A stretch of DNA of 64,000 nucleotides from Leishmania donovani (Eukaryota > Euglenozoa > Kinetoplastea > Trypanosomatida > Trypanosomatidae), in the NCBI RefSeq assembly GCF_000227135.1, contig NC_018250.1, positions 437,196-501,195 of the forward strand, read 5' to 3'. Shown piece after piece: positions 41,769 through 53,400 of the stretch. Both the position numbers and the translations under genes were made by a program. Each line of letters begins with the position of its first letter. Positions within the stretch are counted from its first letter, which is position 1. The notes under the pieces were generated by a model that ran no database searches, was not told where the DNA came from, and was given only the letters and a program-made list of their open reading frames with translations.

Positions 41769-44018
41769 TTACGCGGGACTGCATGACCGCACCTGTGAGT
41801 CCTCCCATGCATGCGTGCCCAGCGCAAACGGCTGCGGTGTCGGTGTGGGGCTGTCCAGTCCATGGCTGGTAGACAAGTGTTGCGAGCGCCCCGACACCCC
41901 ACCGGTCTCGGAACAGAGTCCGTCGTTGCGCCATTGGCACGGAGCATCCCCACTGCAACCTGTCAGTCCCATTTGGAAGTGTGCCAAGCTGACGGGTGCA
42001 GTGTCGCGCTGAGGATGTTGCTTCAAGTTGTGTAGCTGCTGTGGCGGCGGGCAATGGTCGTGTGCGGCATGATAGCCGTGAATGCTGCTCTCCAATGCCT
42101 CCTGAGACTGCGTGCTCGTGCTCCTGGACATGGTGTCCTCGTCCGGCGGAGCAGAGGCGGTGCCCGGCAGCGGTGCCCCTCCTCTTGCAGCAGCAGCAAC
42201 TTTGGTCTTGTGCTTCTTCCGGTCGCGGCGTGAGCGCTGCTGTGTCGAGGGATTGGTAACGGAGGTCGTCGCCGCCGACGTGCGCGGTGCCACTTTCCGT
42301 GAGATGCTGCTCTCGCTCACGTCGAGAGGGAACAGCGCAATGGGCTTCAGGGGCAAGAGCGATGTGCGCCTGCACGAGTCGGCGACGAGTTGATCGTCAA
42401 AAGGCTCCGTGGATCGTGCCCCGTCGAGTCCGAACATGGCCGCCTGAGCAGCCGGCACCTCTGAGCGGTCCAATGGCCGTTCCATCGGCCTCTCCTCGCT
42501 GTATTGGGCGAGCGGCGGCGCTGGGGCAAGGCAAGCTGCAGGCGGTGCACCGACCGCCGTGTTGCCATCGCCAAATTGTGCGTGGCCGAGGCTGAGTTCG
42601 CCCGTTGTGCGTGCGTTGGTCGCACCACGAGCACTACCTCGGCGGCCACTGGTCTCTACCACCCACGCAGCTGGTGCTGCATTCCCGGCTGGACAAGCCT
42701 GTTTTGCGGCGTCTGTGGTCGTGCCTGGCGACCCACATGAAGCGTGGAGGCCGATGGCTACCTGTTTGACGTACGGCACCGGCGCAGCATCGACGCGTGG
42801 CACGGCGGCAGGGAAGGACGGAGACTGCAGAGGCGACGGCGCGGCCGGCTCCGCTGCCGAGTACGAGCGACTTACTGCTCTGCAGATTTCTGCGCTGCCA
42901 AATGTGGCTCTCGACAGCGTCTGGTTGGAGATGAGCTGCCGCTGCGGCGTTCCACTGAGTGTGTGGTAGGGCTCACTGCTCCCGCCGCTGTCCCCGCCAA
43001 GTGCGCGCGCCGTCGGCGGTGCGCCCTCGACATACAAGGCCGCTTGGCGGCGGTTCTGGTAGTAGCTAGTGAAGTTGTGCGAGGAGCCGCAGCAGCTGGA
43101 CTTGGCTGGGGATCCCTTGCCAGGCGTGGCGCCGACGCCTCTCTTCACCGGTGTTACATTGCTGCTGTTGAGCACGTCGACGTTTTGCGCTCTCAGTCGA
43201 CAGCCGAGCTGATCCTCCGGCGCGATGCCCAGGAGATCGCTGAGTTTCTCGCCGCTGTCCAGCATTTTCTGGATGGCCTCCGCGCCGTTCGGGGCTAGGC
43301 AACCGAGCACCTTCAGAATGTGCGACAGGTACACTGTGTTCATGTCCAGGAAGTCGTCCATCGTGTGACCCGCCACGTACAGCTGGCGTTGCATGAGCGA
43401 CTCGTACTCGGTGTCGAAGGTTCGCAGTTTTGCCTCGTAGGCTTGATCGTGCTTCCGCATCTTCTCCGACTGCTTCACGTAGAGCTTGCTCTCCGTCAAG
43501 GGCCGACCCTTGCGGATGTACTTTGCCTCTTTTCTACTAACGACCTTCCGCCAGGAGGTGGCCTTCTTGAGCTCCGCCTTTACATCATCGCCAAGGTCGC
43601 GGGTCCTTTGTGCCATTTTCAGCACATCGTGCAGCCGCGCCATCACCGTGCGATGCACCGATTTATTATAAGACAAGAACTGCTCGCCATTTTTGATATT
43701 CATCATCTCAGCGGAGAAGAGCGTGGCGGCGTTCTGCAAGTTGGCCCCGTAGCTCTCGACAAGCTGTCTATTAAAGGAGATGTAGCAGTCCCGATCCACC
43801 CCACTGTGCGGGTTCGTGTTGTTGACGCACTGCGCGACTTCATGATAGCTCTGGCCAACGAGCGAGAGGCAGCTGGCCACCTCGCGCATCGCCTGCGTCG
43901 TGCGGGTGATGTACACACCGAACTGCTTCAGCGCCCTTGCGATCAGCTTCACCCGCTCATGGCGCAGTGCAAAGTCGTAGTTGCTGTTGGTTGGTGATGG
44001 GCTCTTCGCGTTGAGCAT
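41769..44018 (-). CDS. BAR-like domain protein with long disordered tail (749 aa)
   Basis: Residues about 15-260 are helical and match the BAR-like family of the two neighbouring genes, including a lysine-rich segment VSRKEAKYIRKGRPLTESKLY and a final helix ending NTVYLSHILKVLG. Residues 280-749 are Ser/Pro/Ala-rich and probably disordered, with a short basic stretch RDRKKHKTK near residue 610. BAR proteins bind and bend membranes in endocytosis and flagellar-pocket traffic; in this organism the site is unknown. No N-terminal myristoylation signal is present, unlike the downstream paralogue. The ATG at 44018 is the first in the frame and starts shortly before the helical domain, so it is accepted. 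Frame intact. Confidence 0.85.
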   Translation of the reverse strand: MLNAKSPSPTNSNYDFALRHERVKLIARALKQFGVYITRTTQAMREVASCLSLVGQSYHEVAQCVNNTNPHSGVDRDCYISFNRQLVESYGANLQNAATLFSAEMMNIKNGEQFLSYNKSVHRTVMARLHDVLKMAQRTRDLGDDVKAELKKATSWRKVVSRKEAKYIRKGRPLTESKLYVKQSEKMRKHDQAYEAKLRTFDTEYESLMQRQLYVAGHTMDDFLDMNTVYLSHILKVLGCLAPNGAEAIQKMLDSGEKLSDLLGIAPEDQLGCRLRAQNVDVLNSSNVTPVKRGVGATPGKGSPAKSSCCGSSHNFTSYYQNRRQAALYVEGAPPTARALGGDSGGSSEPYHTLSGTPQRQLISNQTLSRATFGSAEICRAVSRSYSAAEPAAPSPLQSPSFPAAVPRVDAAPVPYVKQVAIGLHASCGSPGTTTDAAKQACPAGNAAPAAWVVETSGRRGSARGATNARTTGELSLGHAQFGDGNTAVGAPPAACLAPAPPLAQYSEERPMERPLDRSEVPAAQAAMFGLDGARSTEPFDDQLVADSCRRTSLLPLKPIALFPLDVSESSISRKVAPRTSAATTSVTNPSTQQRSRRDRKKHKTKVAAAARGGAPLPGTASAPPDEDTMSRSTSTQSQEALESSIHGYHAAHDHCPPPQQLHNLKQHPQRDTAPVSLAHFQMGLTGCSGDAPCQWRNDGLCSETGGVSGRSQHLSTSHGLDSPTPTPQPFALGTHAWEDSQVRSCSPA

Positions 44019-45184
44019 GTCCTCGCCAGGGCCTAGACTAAAGCGAAAAGACGTTTGGATAGTATCCGGTGTAGAGGCCGACGCCTACGGCCAGGTACAG
44101 GCACACCACGAATGGCACCCCGAAGGGACCCGACGGAGAGGGGCAGACGAGAGAAGATACAGGCAGCCCCTGTCCTTATCCTTTTTCCGCTGCGCAGGCT
44201 CACGTCTTCTCTCCGGCAAGCTGCCACGCACAGCTAACGCCCTACCTCCCTCTCCTGTGCCTCTTGCTACGCGTGCACGCGACGAAAAATAAAATGAGCG
44301 ATCCGCCACCGAAATGCCGCCGCTTGCACGCCGCTTGCACGCCGCTCTTCTGCCGTTGTCCGTGTCGCGCGGCGTAGCAGGAGAGCTGCTGCAGAGCGTA
44401 TATGTAATCTGGTGACGATGTGTTCAGACACAGACGCACACACGCGCGGTGCTCACGTCGTCGAGAGGGCGACAGCAAGGGGGGGGGGGGCAAAATAAAT
44501 GTATGCGGTTAATGAGTGAGTATGGGCGGCACCTGTCGCAGCACGTCGGAGATGTTCGCGGCGCGGGAGCCCCTGCAAATGGCCAGGAGACAGAGACGAG
44601 AATGGGCAAGTCAATGCTGCGGTGTGGAGTCGGCAGTTGTGGGGAGCAGGTGAGCGGCAACAGAGCGAGAACGAGAGAGAGATGCATACATATGAAGAGA
44701 CGGAGATGGAGCAAGAGAAAAGAAGCGCGCGAGCGCGAATGGGGTGCGTACGCACGCTCACGCGAGCATGCACACATGCAGCTCGCATGTCGTATCAACA
44801 CCAACCTGGAGAAATCACATCTACAGGCGTAGTAATAAAGCGGGAGGCTCTTCACGCGGCACGCAGTTACGGAAAGAAAGCTAAAACGCGCACTGCCCTG
44901 TGTGTGCGCACTCATACTAGCACCCCCTCCTCCCTCCAGAGCTCAGCGCACAGTGGCGGGAATCGGCGAGGAGGACAGGCAAAACGAGCGGGGTCTACCG
45001 ATAGAATGTACAACGCAAAGAAGAACGCAGCAACAGGCTGCTGCACTGTTGCCGCCCGCCTCATTCCATGAACAGTGGGACCTTCTCCACACCCCTCATC
45101 CTCTGTTTTATTTTTTCGCACATTGCCGAAAATACGACTGCGTGGCAAGTGCAGCACCATGCGTGATCGATGGCAGCCGTATCG

Positions 45185-45600
45185 CCTGTTTGCTTTTTCA
45201 AACTTGTTCATCGGTCCTGATGATGCCGAAGTCCACCTCCGCGCGTGATATCAGGGTCTGGTATGTACTCTGTGAGGAAGCCAAAAGCCTGCACAGCCTT
45301 TCCTCAGGCACGGCTGGTGGGCCCTTGATGTTGACTGAGAGGCACTCGTGCTGGTGCTGTGCAGAAGAGACCTGCGGTCATGATTACGTTCAGACCGGCT
45401 AACTACATAATGTCCCCATACCTCGGCAAACTTGGGCATCCACTTACCGTTTTTGATGTTTTCGTCGCGTTGAGGTGATGTGGAGCGTAATGCTGGACTG
45501 AACCTGCGCTTTATCAAGTGGACTGCACAACGCAACACGTTATTGGTGGTCCCGGTGCCCTTGAGATAGCCGTGGTGCAACAGAGGCAAGTGTACTTCGG
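45185..45600 (-). pseudogene. possible gene relic between BAR-like genes
   Basis: The minus strand gives two overlapping coding-like pieces in different frames: one reading ENIKNGKWMPKFAEVWGHY and, shifted, one reading VPEERLCRLLASSQSTYQTL and ending EVDFGIIRTDEQV before a stop near 45200. The composition is unlike the flanking simple-repeat UTR sequence. The first piece shares NIKNG with the 749-residue BAR-like protein, which may be chance. I do not recognise the gene; it may be a decayed paralogue or a coincidence. Confidence 0.25.
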
Positions 45601-46114
45601 TCACATGCGTACATACTTGTCGACTGGTCAGAACGACGTGTTGCACAGAAAAACAGCTTGTATATATATGCATATTTATGCATGCGCGCGCTTCACACTC
45701 GGCGTTTGCGCACCCGCTCAGTACAGCCAAAAGAAAAGGAAAAAAGCAAGAAGGGAAAACTAGAGGAAGCAACGAAGCGCGCAAAACCTTAAAACGGCAT
45801 GGCTCGGGAGAGAGCATGAGCTGGAACCCACAGACGCACAGACAGAGGCACACCAAAGAGAGGGAGGGAGAGTGCGATAGAGATCAGGGAGAAAGTCGGC
45901 AGGCGATGAGAAAGCAAACATGCGAAGAAACGGCCATAAGCAAGCGAAAGGCAGAGAGCCAGCCCAAAAAAAGGAGGATGGCGTGCGTGTGTGTATGTGT
46001 ATGGAAAAAAGAACAATGTAATCAAGCGAGCCGAATACAGGCAAACGCAAAGACGCAGCGGGAAGACTCCAGCGATGTGAGTCGAAGTCACACTTTCATG
46101 TCGGTGCTGTTAGT

Positions 46115-46118
<4 letters not shown>

Positions 46119-46156
<38 letters not shown>
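46119..46156. repeat. TG microsatellite, about 19 units
   Basis: A 38-bp uninterrupted GT run in the 3' UTR of the 232-residue BAR-like gene. Confidence 0.9.
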
Positions 46157-46158
<2 letters not shown>

Positions 46159-46426
46159 TACTACAACTATTGTGCCACCCGACATTTCGTGTTGATAAGA
46201 CTCGTGGCCGACCGTGCATATATATGTGTGTGTTCGCTCTCCTCTTCGGGGGGCGTGTTGATCCGCTTCGTGGATAGAGCTGACGCGCTATTACGGCAAA
46301 TCCACATATGCGTCTACACACATGGAAGGGGGAGGGGGCATCGGTGCGCGCGTATCACAGTGCGTCTATCACGAACCACAATATATCATGTGCTGCGGGA
46401 GCTGCTGCTGCAGCTCGCGTCCCCCC

Positions 46427-47125
46427 TCAAGCCTGCATTGCCTTGGATAGATGCGAGTAGTAATTTGAAGAGTGCGTTTGCATTCCACGGACGACTTGCA
46501 AGAGGGTTTGAGTGCGCCTCTGCAGCAGTGCCATGAACTCGGCTCTGAGTTCTCTTTCACCGGTTTCCACCTGCACCTTCAAGGAATCGCGATCGGCCAG
46601 CTTGTGGGAGTACTTCTCGTTGGTCGAAATGCCCTGATTCTTCTTGGCCAACTTCATCTCCATCGTGTCCAATTCGCTGCGTTTTTTGTTGTACTTGTCG
46701 ACGAGGTCATCCTGCTTTGACCTAGACTTCTCGATTTTTTTGAGGATCTCCTTAAGCTCTCCGACGGCCGAGGAAATCTCGCGCGTGAAATCGCTCATGT
46801 AAGCAGCGAAGGGGTATTCGGCGCCGTTGAATGCGGCCGAATCGGAAAGCCGCCCTGTCTTGCTGTGGCCAGATGATGCACCAGCAGAGGAGCCGGCCAT
46901 GTGCCGATCCACTGACGTGCAGAACCTTTCGACGCTGATGACAGCGTCCTCATTCTCCTCCCCCTGCGAGAGTTCACGGATGGCGACGGCCACCGCCTCC
47001 AAGGAGGAGTCCAACGCCTTTACGGCGGCGAGGTACTTCCTCGCCGCGGAGTCGTAGCTGGCGCAAGCATGCGTGAGCTTCTTGATGAGAACCTTATGCT
47101 CATCTGGCGGCGATGACTTCGGCAT
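46427..47125 (-). CDS. small BAR-like coiled-coil protein (232 aa)
   Basis: Predicted all-helical: residues 8-55, 108-160 and 165-230 are charged heptad-like helices. The segment MKLAKKNQGISTNEKYSHKL aligns with the KEAKYIRKGRPLTESKLY region of the 749-residue neighbour, and the last helix (LRAEFMALLQRRTQTLLQVV) with that protein's YESLMQRQL helix. It therefore belongs to the same BAR-like family, with no disordered tail and no myristoylation signal. Whether it forms a dimer with its neighbours is unknown. Three related genes in tandem suggest duplication. The first ATG (47125) directly precedes the helical domain and is taken. Confidence 0.8.
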   Translation of the reverse strand: MPKSSPPDEHKVLIKKLTHACASYDSAARKYLAAVKALDSSLEAVAVAIRELSQGEENEDAVISVERFCTSVDRHMAGSSAGASSGHSKTGRLSDSAAFNGAEYPFAAYMSDFTREISSAVGELKEILKKIEKSRSKQDDLVDKYNKKRSELDTMEMKLAKKNQGISTNEKYSHKLADRDSLKVQVETGERELRAEFMALLQRRTQTLLQVVRGMQTHSSNYYSHLSKAMQA

Positions 47126-50100
47126 TTTCTCGCGCGGGGTAAAATCCTTGACTTCGAGTTCGCTTTCCGTCTGCTAGCGTTTTCGACTCTATGGAAAGCG
47201 GCTCCAGCGATGTCTGCGCGTGCGTGCACGTCCCTGCCCCCAAAGGGGGTGCCGGCGAGATAGACGGAAAGACAGGGAGGTGCACAGAGGCACAAGACAC
47301 AAATAAAAAAACAGGAAAGATGGAAAAGACGGAAAAGGACAGAGCAACGGTGGCGAACAGCGCGATAGAAAAACACAAAATGAAAAGGGGTGTACAGGCT
47401 CAGCAGAAGGAGCGGAGGAGGAAGAGAGGTGGGCGTGGGTGTGTGTGGAGGGGGGAGGAGGAGGTCCTGGCGGGGGTCGGAGAATCCCAAAGTGAAGGGG
47501 GACAGTAAGGAAGAGCGAAGAAGGAGAGAAGGGTAGAAGCGTATCCGGGTACGAAGCAGCGAACGGAGAGGGCGGAGAAGAGAACGCTGTCGTCTCCTGT
47601 GGTGTGCGCGCATGTGATGCTGTATACAGCTGCGCGTTCAAGGGTGCGTTCACGTTGTGTGGGTGCAAGAAAGACAGCACACAAAGACGTAGGAGAGAGA
47701 AGAGTGGGAGAGAGTTCAAGCTTACGTTGGCGAGGGAAGGAGGGCGACGAGTGAGATCCGAGGCCGCCTTGAAGGCCGTGTGCGGAGACGCCCCGTTGCA
47801 CAATGTGCACAGCGTCCCACCCCCCCCCCAGTGAGTAAGCTGCTTGCGGCAGCTCTCCCCCATCGCGGATTTATACTGCCCCTCCTCATCCTCTTAAAGG
47901 TGGAAGGAACAGTTGGGCGAATGGAGTCGGCAGAGAGAGACACACACAAAGGAAGCGATGAGCACCACTTTTCTGCCCACCTCTCTCTCGCTTGCTTCAC
48001 TGCGCTCCATCACATATCCACTCGCGTGATGGATTTGATGTGAATGCCGCGGCCTTTCGCTGGTGGCTGCGCACCGATGTTGTATCTCGGGGAGGGGTCG
48101 GGGTGAGGGAGGTCTTCGTTGCTTTTTAGGGGGTGAAATGTGAGTGGGAAAGAGCGCGTGAGTGTGTGGGCGTGTGTGAACGCAAATGCGCACAGCTGTG
48201 AACCCTGGGACCATCGTGAAAGAACAAAGAGGCGAGCAAGAGGAGTGGGGGATAGGATGTGAGCCAAGCCGACAGCACGAGTCTTGCTTGTTTGTTATGA
48301 CGCTTTTCGGTGCGTAACACGCACACGCACAGCCTCGCCAAGGCACCAAAACAGAAAAAGCATATATGCCACACTGTAGCGTAGTTGCAGTGGGCACGCA
48401 TGCGCAGTCCGAAACACACCCCTACGCGTGGGCAAAACTCGTCCATCGCAAGACCTCAAAGCCCTTCGCTTCGTTTTTTTTATGACTTCGTCCAACAGCA
48501 AAACCACGACAAAATATAAAATGAGTACCCCCGGCCACCACGGCATACAAACCTACAATAAGACAAAGAAAGTACCACAGGCGCACACCCAGAGAGACAG
48601 GGCACAGTCGAAGTCGACAGAGCCACACACGTTTTCGTTGTTGAGGAGGAGGAGCAGGAGGACCGCCTTGATCGACGCCCTCTTCGCAGAAAACGGAAAA
48701 CGGCAAGACGAAATCAGTAATAATAAAAAGAGAGCAGCAGCAGCAGCAGCTGTGCGAGCACAGACACTGACGACTATGCACTCCTGCAAACCTGTATCCA
48801 AAACGCGCACGCGCACACACACAGCCGCGCGCTGACTATTATTCATCTCTCGCCACCGCCACCGATAAGGGAAGAGAAGAGGCACACGAGCCCGCACAAA
48901 CGCACACACAAAGAAGAGCGAGAAGGAAAACGTCATCGACCACAAGAACACCGAGCATCACCGAGTTCCTCACCGACGAAACAAAGTCGAAAAGAGCGCA
49001 TACACGAGCCATATAGCCGTGCACAACATAGGGACCGAGCACACGCACATACGTGCGAAGAGAGAGGGTGGCAGAGGCCTAGGCGCAAGGCGGAGCGACA
49101 GGAAAGGTCCAGAACGAAAAGATTCCCAGTTCTGCGTCGGCAACCCTATTACACTCAAACAAAAAAAAAGCGAAAACGAAGAGGCAACAAGTGACGGACA
49201 ACGCGTGCACAGATAAACCGGCAAGCACGCACGCGCACCAGGCTGCCCTTTTCTTTCCATTCAACTACTTAACGAGGAAAGGAGGAAGGGACAAAGAGAG
49301 AGAGAACAGGAAGGGAGGAGATGAGGATGGGAGGTTCGGCACACACACACGCACACGCATCCAAGTGCACACGCGGGGGCATTCTCCGAGCTGAAAGAGC
49401 TCATCGAAGAAGAGAACAGTTCAGTAAATTAAAAGGAAGAGAGACCAAGGCAACCCTAAAAGGGGTGGTGGTCAGAGGGCGAGAGGGAAACGCCTCAGGC
49501 ACCACACACACACACAACGCTAAAATAAGGCAACAAAGGAGGCAGAGCACACGCGCATGCATACCAAAAAAGGGAAAGAGGAGGAGACCTCAAGCCATAA
49601 AAGGAAAAGCGACGACGAAGAAAAGAAGAGTGGCCAAGAGACGAACAAAACGCAAGACACAGACACGAGCACGCACAGGACGCACAGAAGCGTACACAGA
49701 AACGTTTCTTTTTTTTTTTCGAACCATGCAGAACAGAGTCACCAAAGAAGGAGGAAGCCCGCCAGAGTGCAAACAGCCAAAAAGGAGCGGGACGAACAGG
49801 AGTGAGGAAAACAAGAAAGACAAGTAAAAGCGGAGTTGTCCTGCAAAGACGCAAAAAAGGTGCGGCGTCCAAAGACACACACACGGACGCACGCGCGCAC
49901 ACTTCCGCGGTCGCCCCTCCCACGAAGTGCTTACGTGCTTCGCGTGGATGCATGGGGAAGGGGTGGTGGAGTATGACGACGCCATCGCTAAGGTGAAAGG
50001 ACGAGAAGACGATGGAGCGGTCAAAAAAAAAGAGAGAACAAGAGAGAGAAGGGCAAGGGTGCATCAGGAGACGCTTTTCGCAGTTAACACGAAGAAGCGG

Positions 50101-50408
50101 AGTAAAGAAGCGCACACGCACATACATACACAGAGACGCATACGTGAGACGGAAGAGCGCCATACTGTTGAAGCCCGTGCACGCTTACACACAGGCGCAG
50201 GCAAGGCAGGCAGGCAGGGACTCACGACTTTCCTACAACTCTTCTCGCGCTGCCACCCTTCATGGCCAAGAGGAAAAACTTGGGGAAGGAAAGAGGGGGA
50301 TGGTAGGGGGGGAGCAAAAACGTGGAGAGAGGGAGAAGACATCGTAGAGCGAGAAATAAAACAAAAAAGCTGCTGTCGCCCCCCCCCCCAAACACACACA
50401 CACGCCGC
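47126..50408. other. intergenic region between the pseudo-helicase gene and the small BAR-like gene
   Basis: 3.3 kb, no supported gene on either strand. It is dominated by purine-rich plus-strand sequence, CA tracts (48818-48831, 49341-49359, 49502-49516), a T run at 49709-49719, and C runs at 47820-47829 and 50380-50389. The longest open frames are compositional translations of these. Confidence 0.65.
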
Positions 50409-53400
50409 TCAACTCGATGGTGGAGATGGCTGTTGCTGCTGCTGCTTCTTTCCTCGCGTGTTGCGGGAACGGCGCTTGTTGGAGGTGCCCTTCCCGTCAC
50501 CGCCACTGCCGCTGCCCGCATCTTTCGCCCCGGCGTAAGCCACATTAGGGTACGAGGCACCGGACTTGCTTGCCAACGGACTTCGCGTTGTTGTGTTGCC
50601 CGTCTCGTTCTCTTTTTTGCTGCCAGGCGCGATCGCACCGCCAGATGCTGCTGCGGCAGCCTGAGCAGCAGCAGCGGCGGCGTTGGTGGTGTTGAAGGCA
50701 GCGCCACCAGCAACGCTGGTGCTGCTCAGGCTGCCGTTGCTGTTTGCTTTGGCGCTGTCCTTCCCATTGCTACCGCCGCGGCCGCCGGTGTTGCTGTTCT
50801 GCGCTGCCGAGGAGCGTGCGCACCTGTTGCTGCTGTTGCTGCCACCACCACCGCTATTTTGGGCGGATGAAGTGGGCTCCTTACCACTTCCTCCTCCACG
50901 CTGCTGATGCTGGCGCTGGCTGCTGTTGTTGCCGCTACCACCGTCCGCCGCGCCAGTGCCTGCGCCGGCGTTTCCGCGGCTATTAGCTCGCACGCCGCTG
51001 GCGCCGATGGTCGTAGCAGTCGCAGCGGCAGGGCTCGCAACTCCAGCTGCGGCGTTGGCTGCGTAGGTTGCCGTTGCGACGCCAGAATTTTTCACTATCT
51101 TTGCGAAGGAATTACGCTCGGCGCCACCGCTGCCGCTGGAGCTGAGGTTGGCGCTCCCTCCACTCGCAGCGTTGGCAGTCATGGCAATGTTGCCCTGCGC
51201 CAAGAGCTGTACCGGTGACGGGGCGACACCGACAGAAGAGTTTCCAGAGAAGCCCACGTTATTGGCCGCCGCGGCCGTGCCCGATAAGCTTGTGAAGCCT
51301 TCAAGCCGCCGTTGCTCCTTCTGCAGCTTCGCCACCAGAACTTTCTTCACTGTAATCGCCTCGCCCGACGTGAGTGTTAGCAACAGGCTTTCCTCGGCGC
51401 CGTCGACGCCAGCTGTCGCGGTGCGCGGCTTCGGTGGTGAGCCGGGTGCCGTCGCTGGCCACTCGACGTCACCCGTGTGCCCGCACACTAGCGGAATGAA
51501 GTATGGATGCTTAGGAGAAATGTCGAGCACCGGCATCGGGTACTCCACCGGCTCCTGCACCCCCGGGCGGCCAGGAGCCGGTCCGGTCGACGTGAGCGAC
51601 GTAGCTGTGGCAGCGCGGGTCAGGGTGCCGGTGGCGCCGCTGTACATGTACTGGTGAAGAAAGTAAGCAGAGAGAGTAAAGTCCGCTGCCAACATCAGTG
51701 TCACGAGCACCGGCAGCGGACGCTGCGGCTGCTCAGATCCCTCCGCTGACTTCGCTGCTCCCGTGGTCGTGCCCTCCCGCAGCTGTTGCAGCTTCTCCTG
51801 AATGCTGTCCTCCTTGATGTGGCGGTTTTGCCGCAGGGACAGTTCGATCTCGCGTTCCCCGTCGACGGTGGTGTGCAGAACCTGGATGAACTCCGCCCAC
51901 TCCTGGTCCGTCAACGACTTCTGAGGTGGGTAGTACTGGATAATAACGTCCACATCCATTATGTCGAGCGAAGTCAGCGCGTCCCACGCAACGAGGGTGA
52001 CGACGACAGGGGAGGAGTACGGCAACGACGACGCCGCCGCCGCGGCTGGCAAGACCCGCTCTGCCGCCTCACAGCTCTGCAGGTACGCCGCGTGGCACTG
52101 CTGCTGAGCGCCTAGGCTGTCCATGCGCCGGCTAAATACAACGCTGTTCGAGGACGACGCCGACACCGTTGACGCGGTTGGCGCTTCCTTCGACACACCC
52201 CAGCTCGCGATCAACGCGCTGAGCTGGGCAACCTCCTTGTTGTGCGTGAGCAGCAGCACACGGTGAAAGAGACCGCTGCGGTCCGTCACGATGCGGCGCA
52301 GCTGCGCCTCCTTGTCAGCCTGGCTCTGCGACAGCACGAGGCGTATCCCCAGAGACTCAGCTGGTGAGCTAAGCCCCTCATGCGGGTGCGGCATAAGGGC
52401 AACGGCCAAGGGGCTGATGTACGTGGAGGGCTGGATTTGGTAGTACCGACGGCTGCGCCGGCTGAAGCACTGCCGCAGCGTTGCAGGCAGGTGAGAAACG
52501 GGTCCACGGCAGACCCACATGTAGTGGGGGTGCAGGTGCGCCGCTGGCACGTAGCGCGGGTTCTGCCGCAGTGCCGCCGCGTACAGAGTGTGGTGCACCT
52601 CGCGCCACTGCTGCACCGCCTTGTCGACCCCTATCGGAGAGGTGACACTGGCCCCTCCCATCTCCTCCACCACGATCGATGCAATGTGGGGGTGCACCCG
52701 CCGCATTTCAGGGCTCGGCGAGGGCTCAGCGGCCGCTGCAGCACCAGTGCTGGCTGCATCGCTTGCCGATTCGGCAGCCGCCGAGGCTGTGCCGCTGCCG
52801 GCAACAGCGACATCCACGCCAGCACTCAGTAGCGCACTCAAGTTCCACCTCAGAAACCCTTGTGCAGTTGTGACGATGATGGAGACCAGGTGCGGCCGCT
52901 CACCCGCTGAGGTCGTTTTCTTGGCGGTGCCGCTGGTGACGCCGCTGGTGACGCCGCTCTCTTCATCCTTGCTGGCGTCGCTGGCAGCAGCCGGCGCACC
53001 GCTGACCTCTGGATTTGCCGTGCCCTTCTCCGTTGTCGGCGTAGCGGGCGACAACACGAGGGATGCGGGGGGCTTGTCGCCGACCTGTAGCACAGCATTC
53101 AAACGCAGCCCGCAGGCCTCACCGAGAGACTTGCACATTCGGTGCAGCTCCACCGCACTCGCCTCCGTCTCGGCAACAATGATCGACACCTCCGGTGCCC
53201 AGTTACGCGCGGCGAGTGGCAACTGCTGAACGCGCCCATCCGCATCCGCGCGAACATGGGCACTGCTGTCGCTGCTGCTGCTGCCACCGTCCGTGCTCGC
53301 CTCCTGAGTGGCACTCAGGAGGCAGTGCAGCGTGTACAGGACAAGAAGTGAGCGGCACTCACTGAGCGCCGCCTCGGTACGGTAGAGGGGCACCGCCTTG

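Larger units (their letters stand above)
44019..46426. other. intergenic region between the 232-residue and 749-residue BAR-like genes
   Basis: 2.4 kb. Contains a 10-G run at 44480-44489, the TG run at 46119-46156 and purine-rich tracts. A non-repetitive island at about 45180-45640 carries fragments of coding-like sequence in more than one minus-strand frame, listed separately. No intact gene is supported. Confidence 0.6.

Noticed and set aside
49321..49827. 168-residue plus-strand Lys/Arg/Thr-rich frame
   Set aside because: A basic low-complexity translation of purine-rich spacer; no conserved feature and opposite to the transcription direction.
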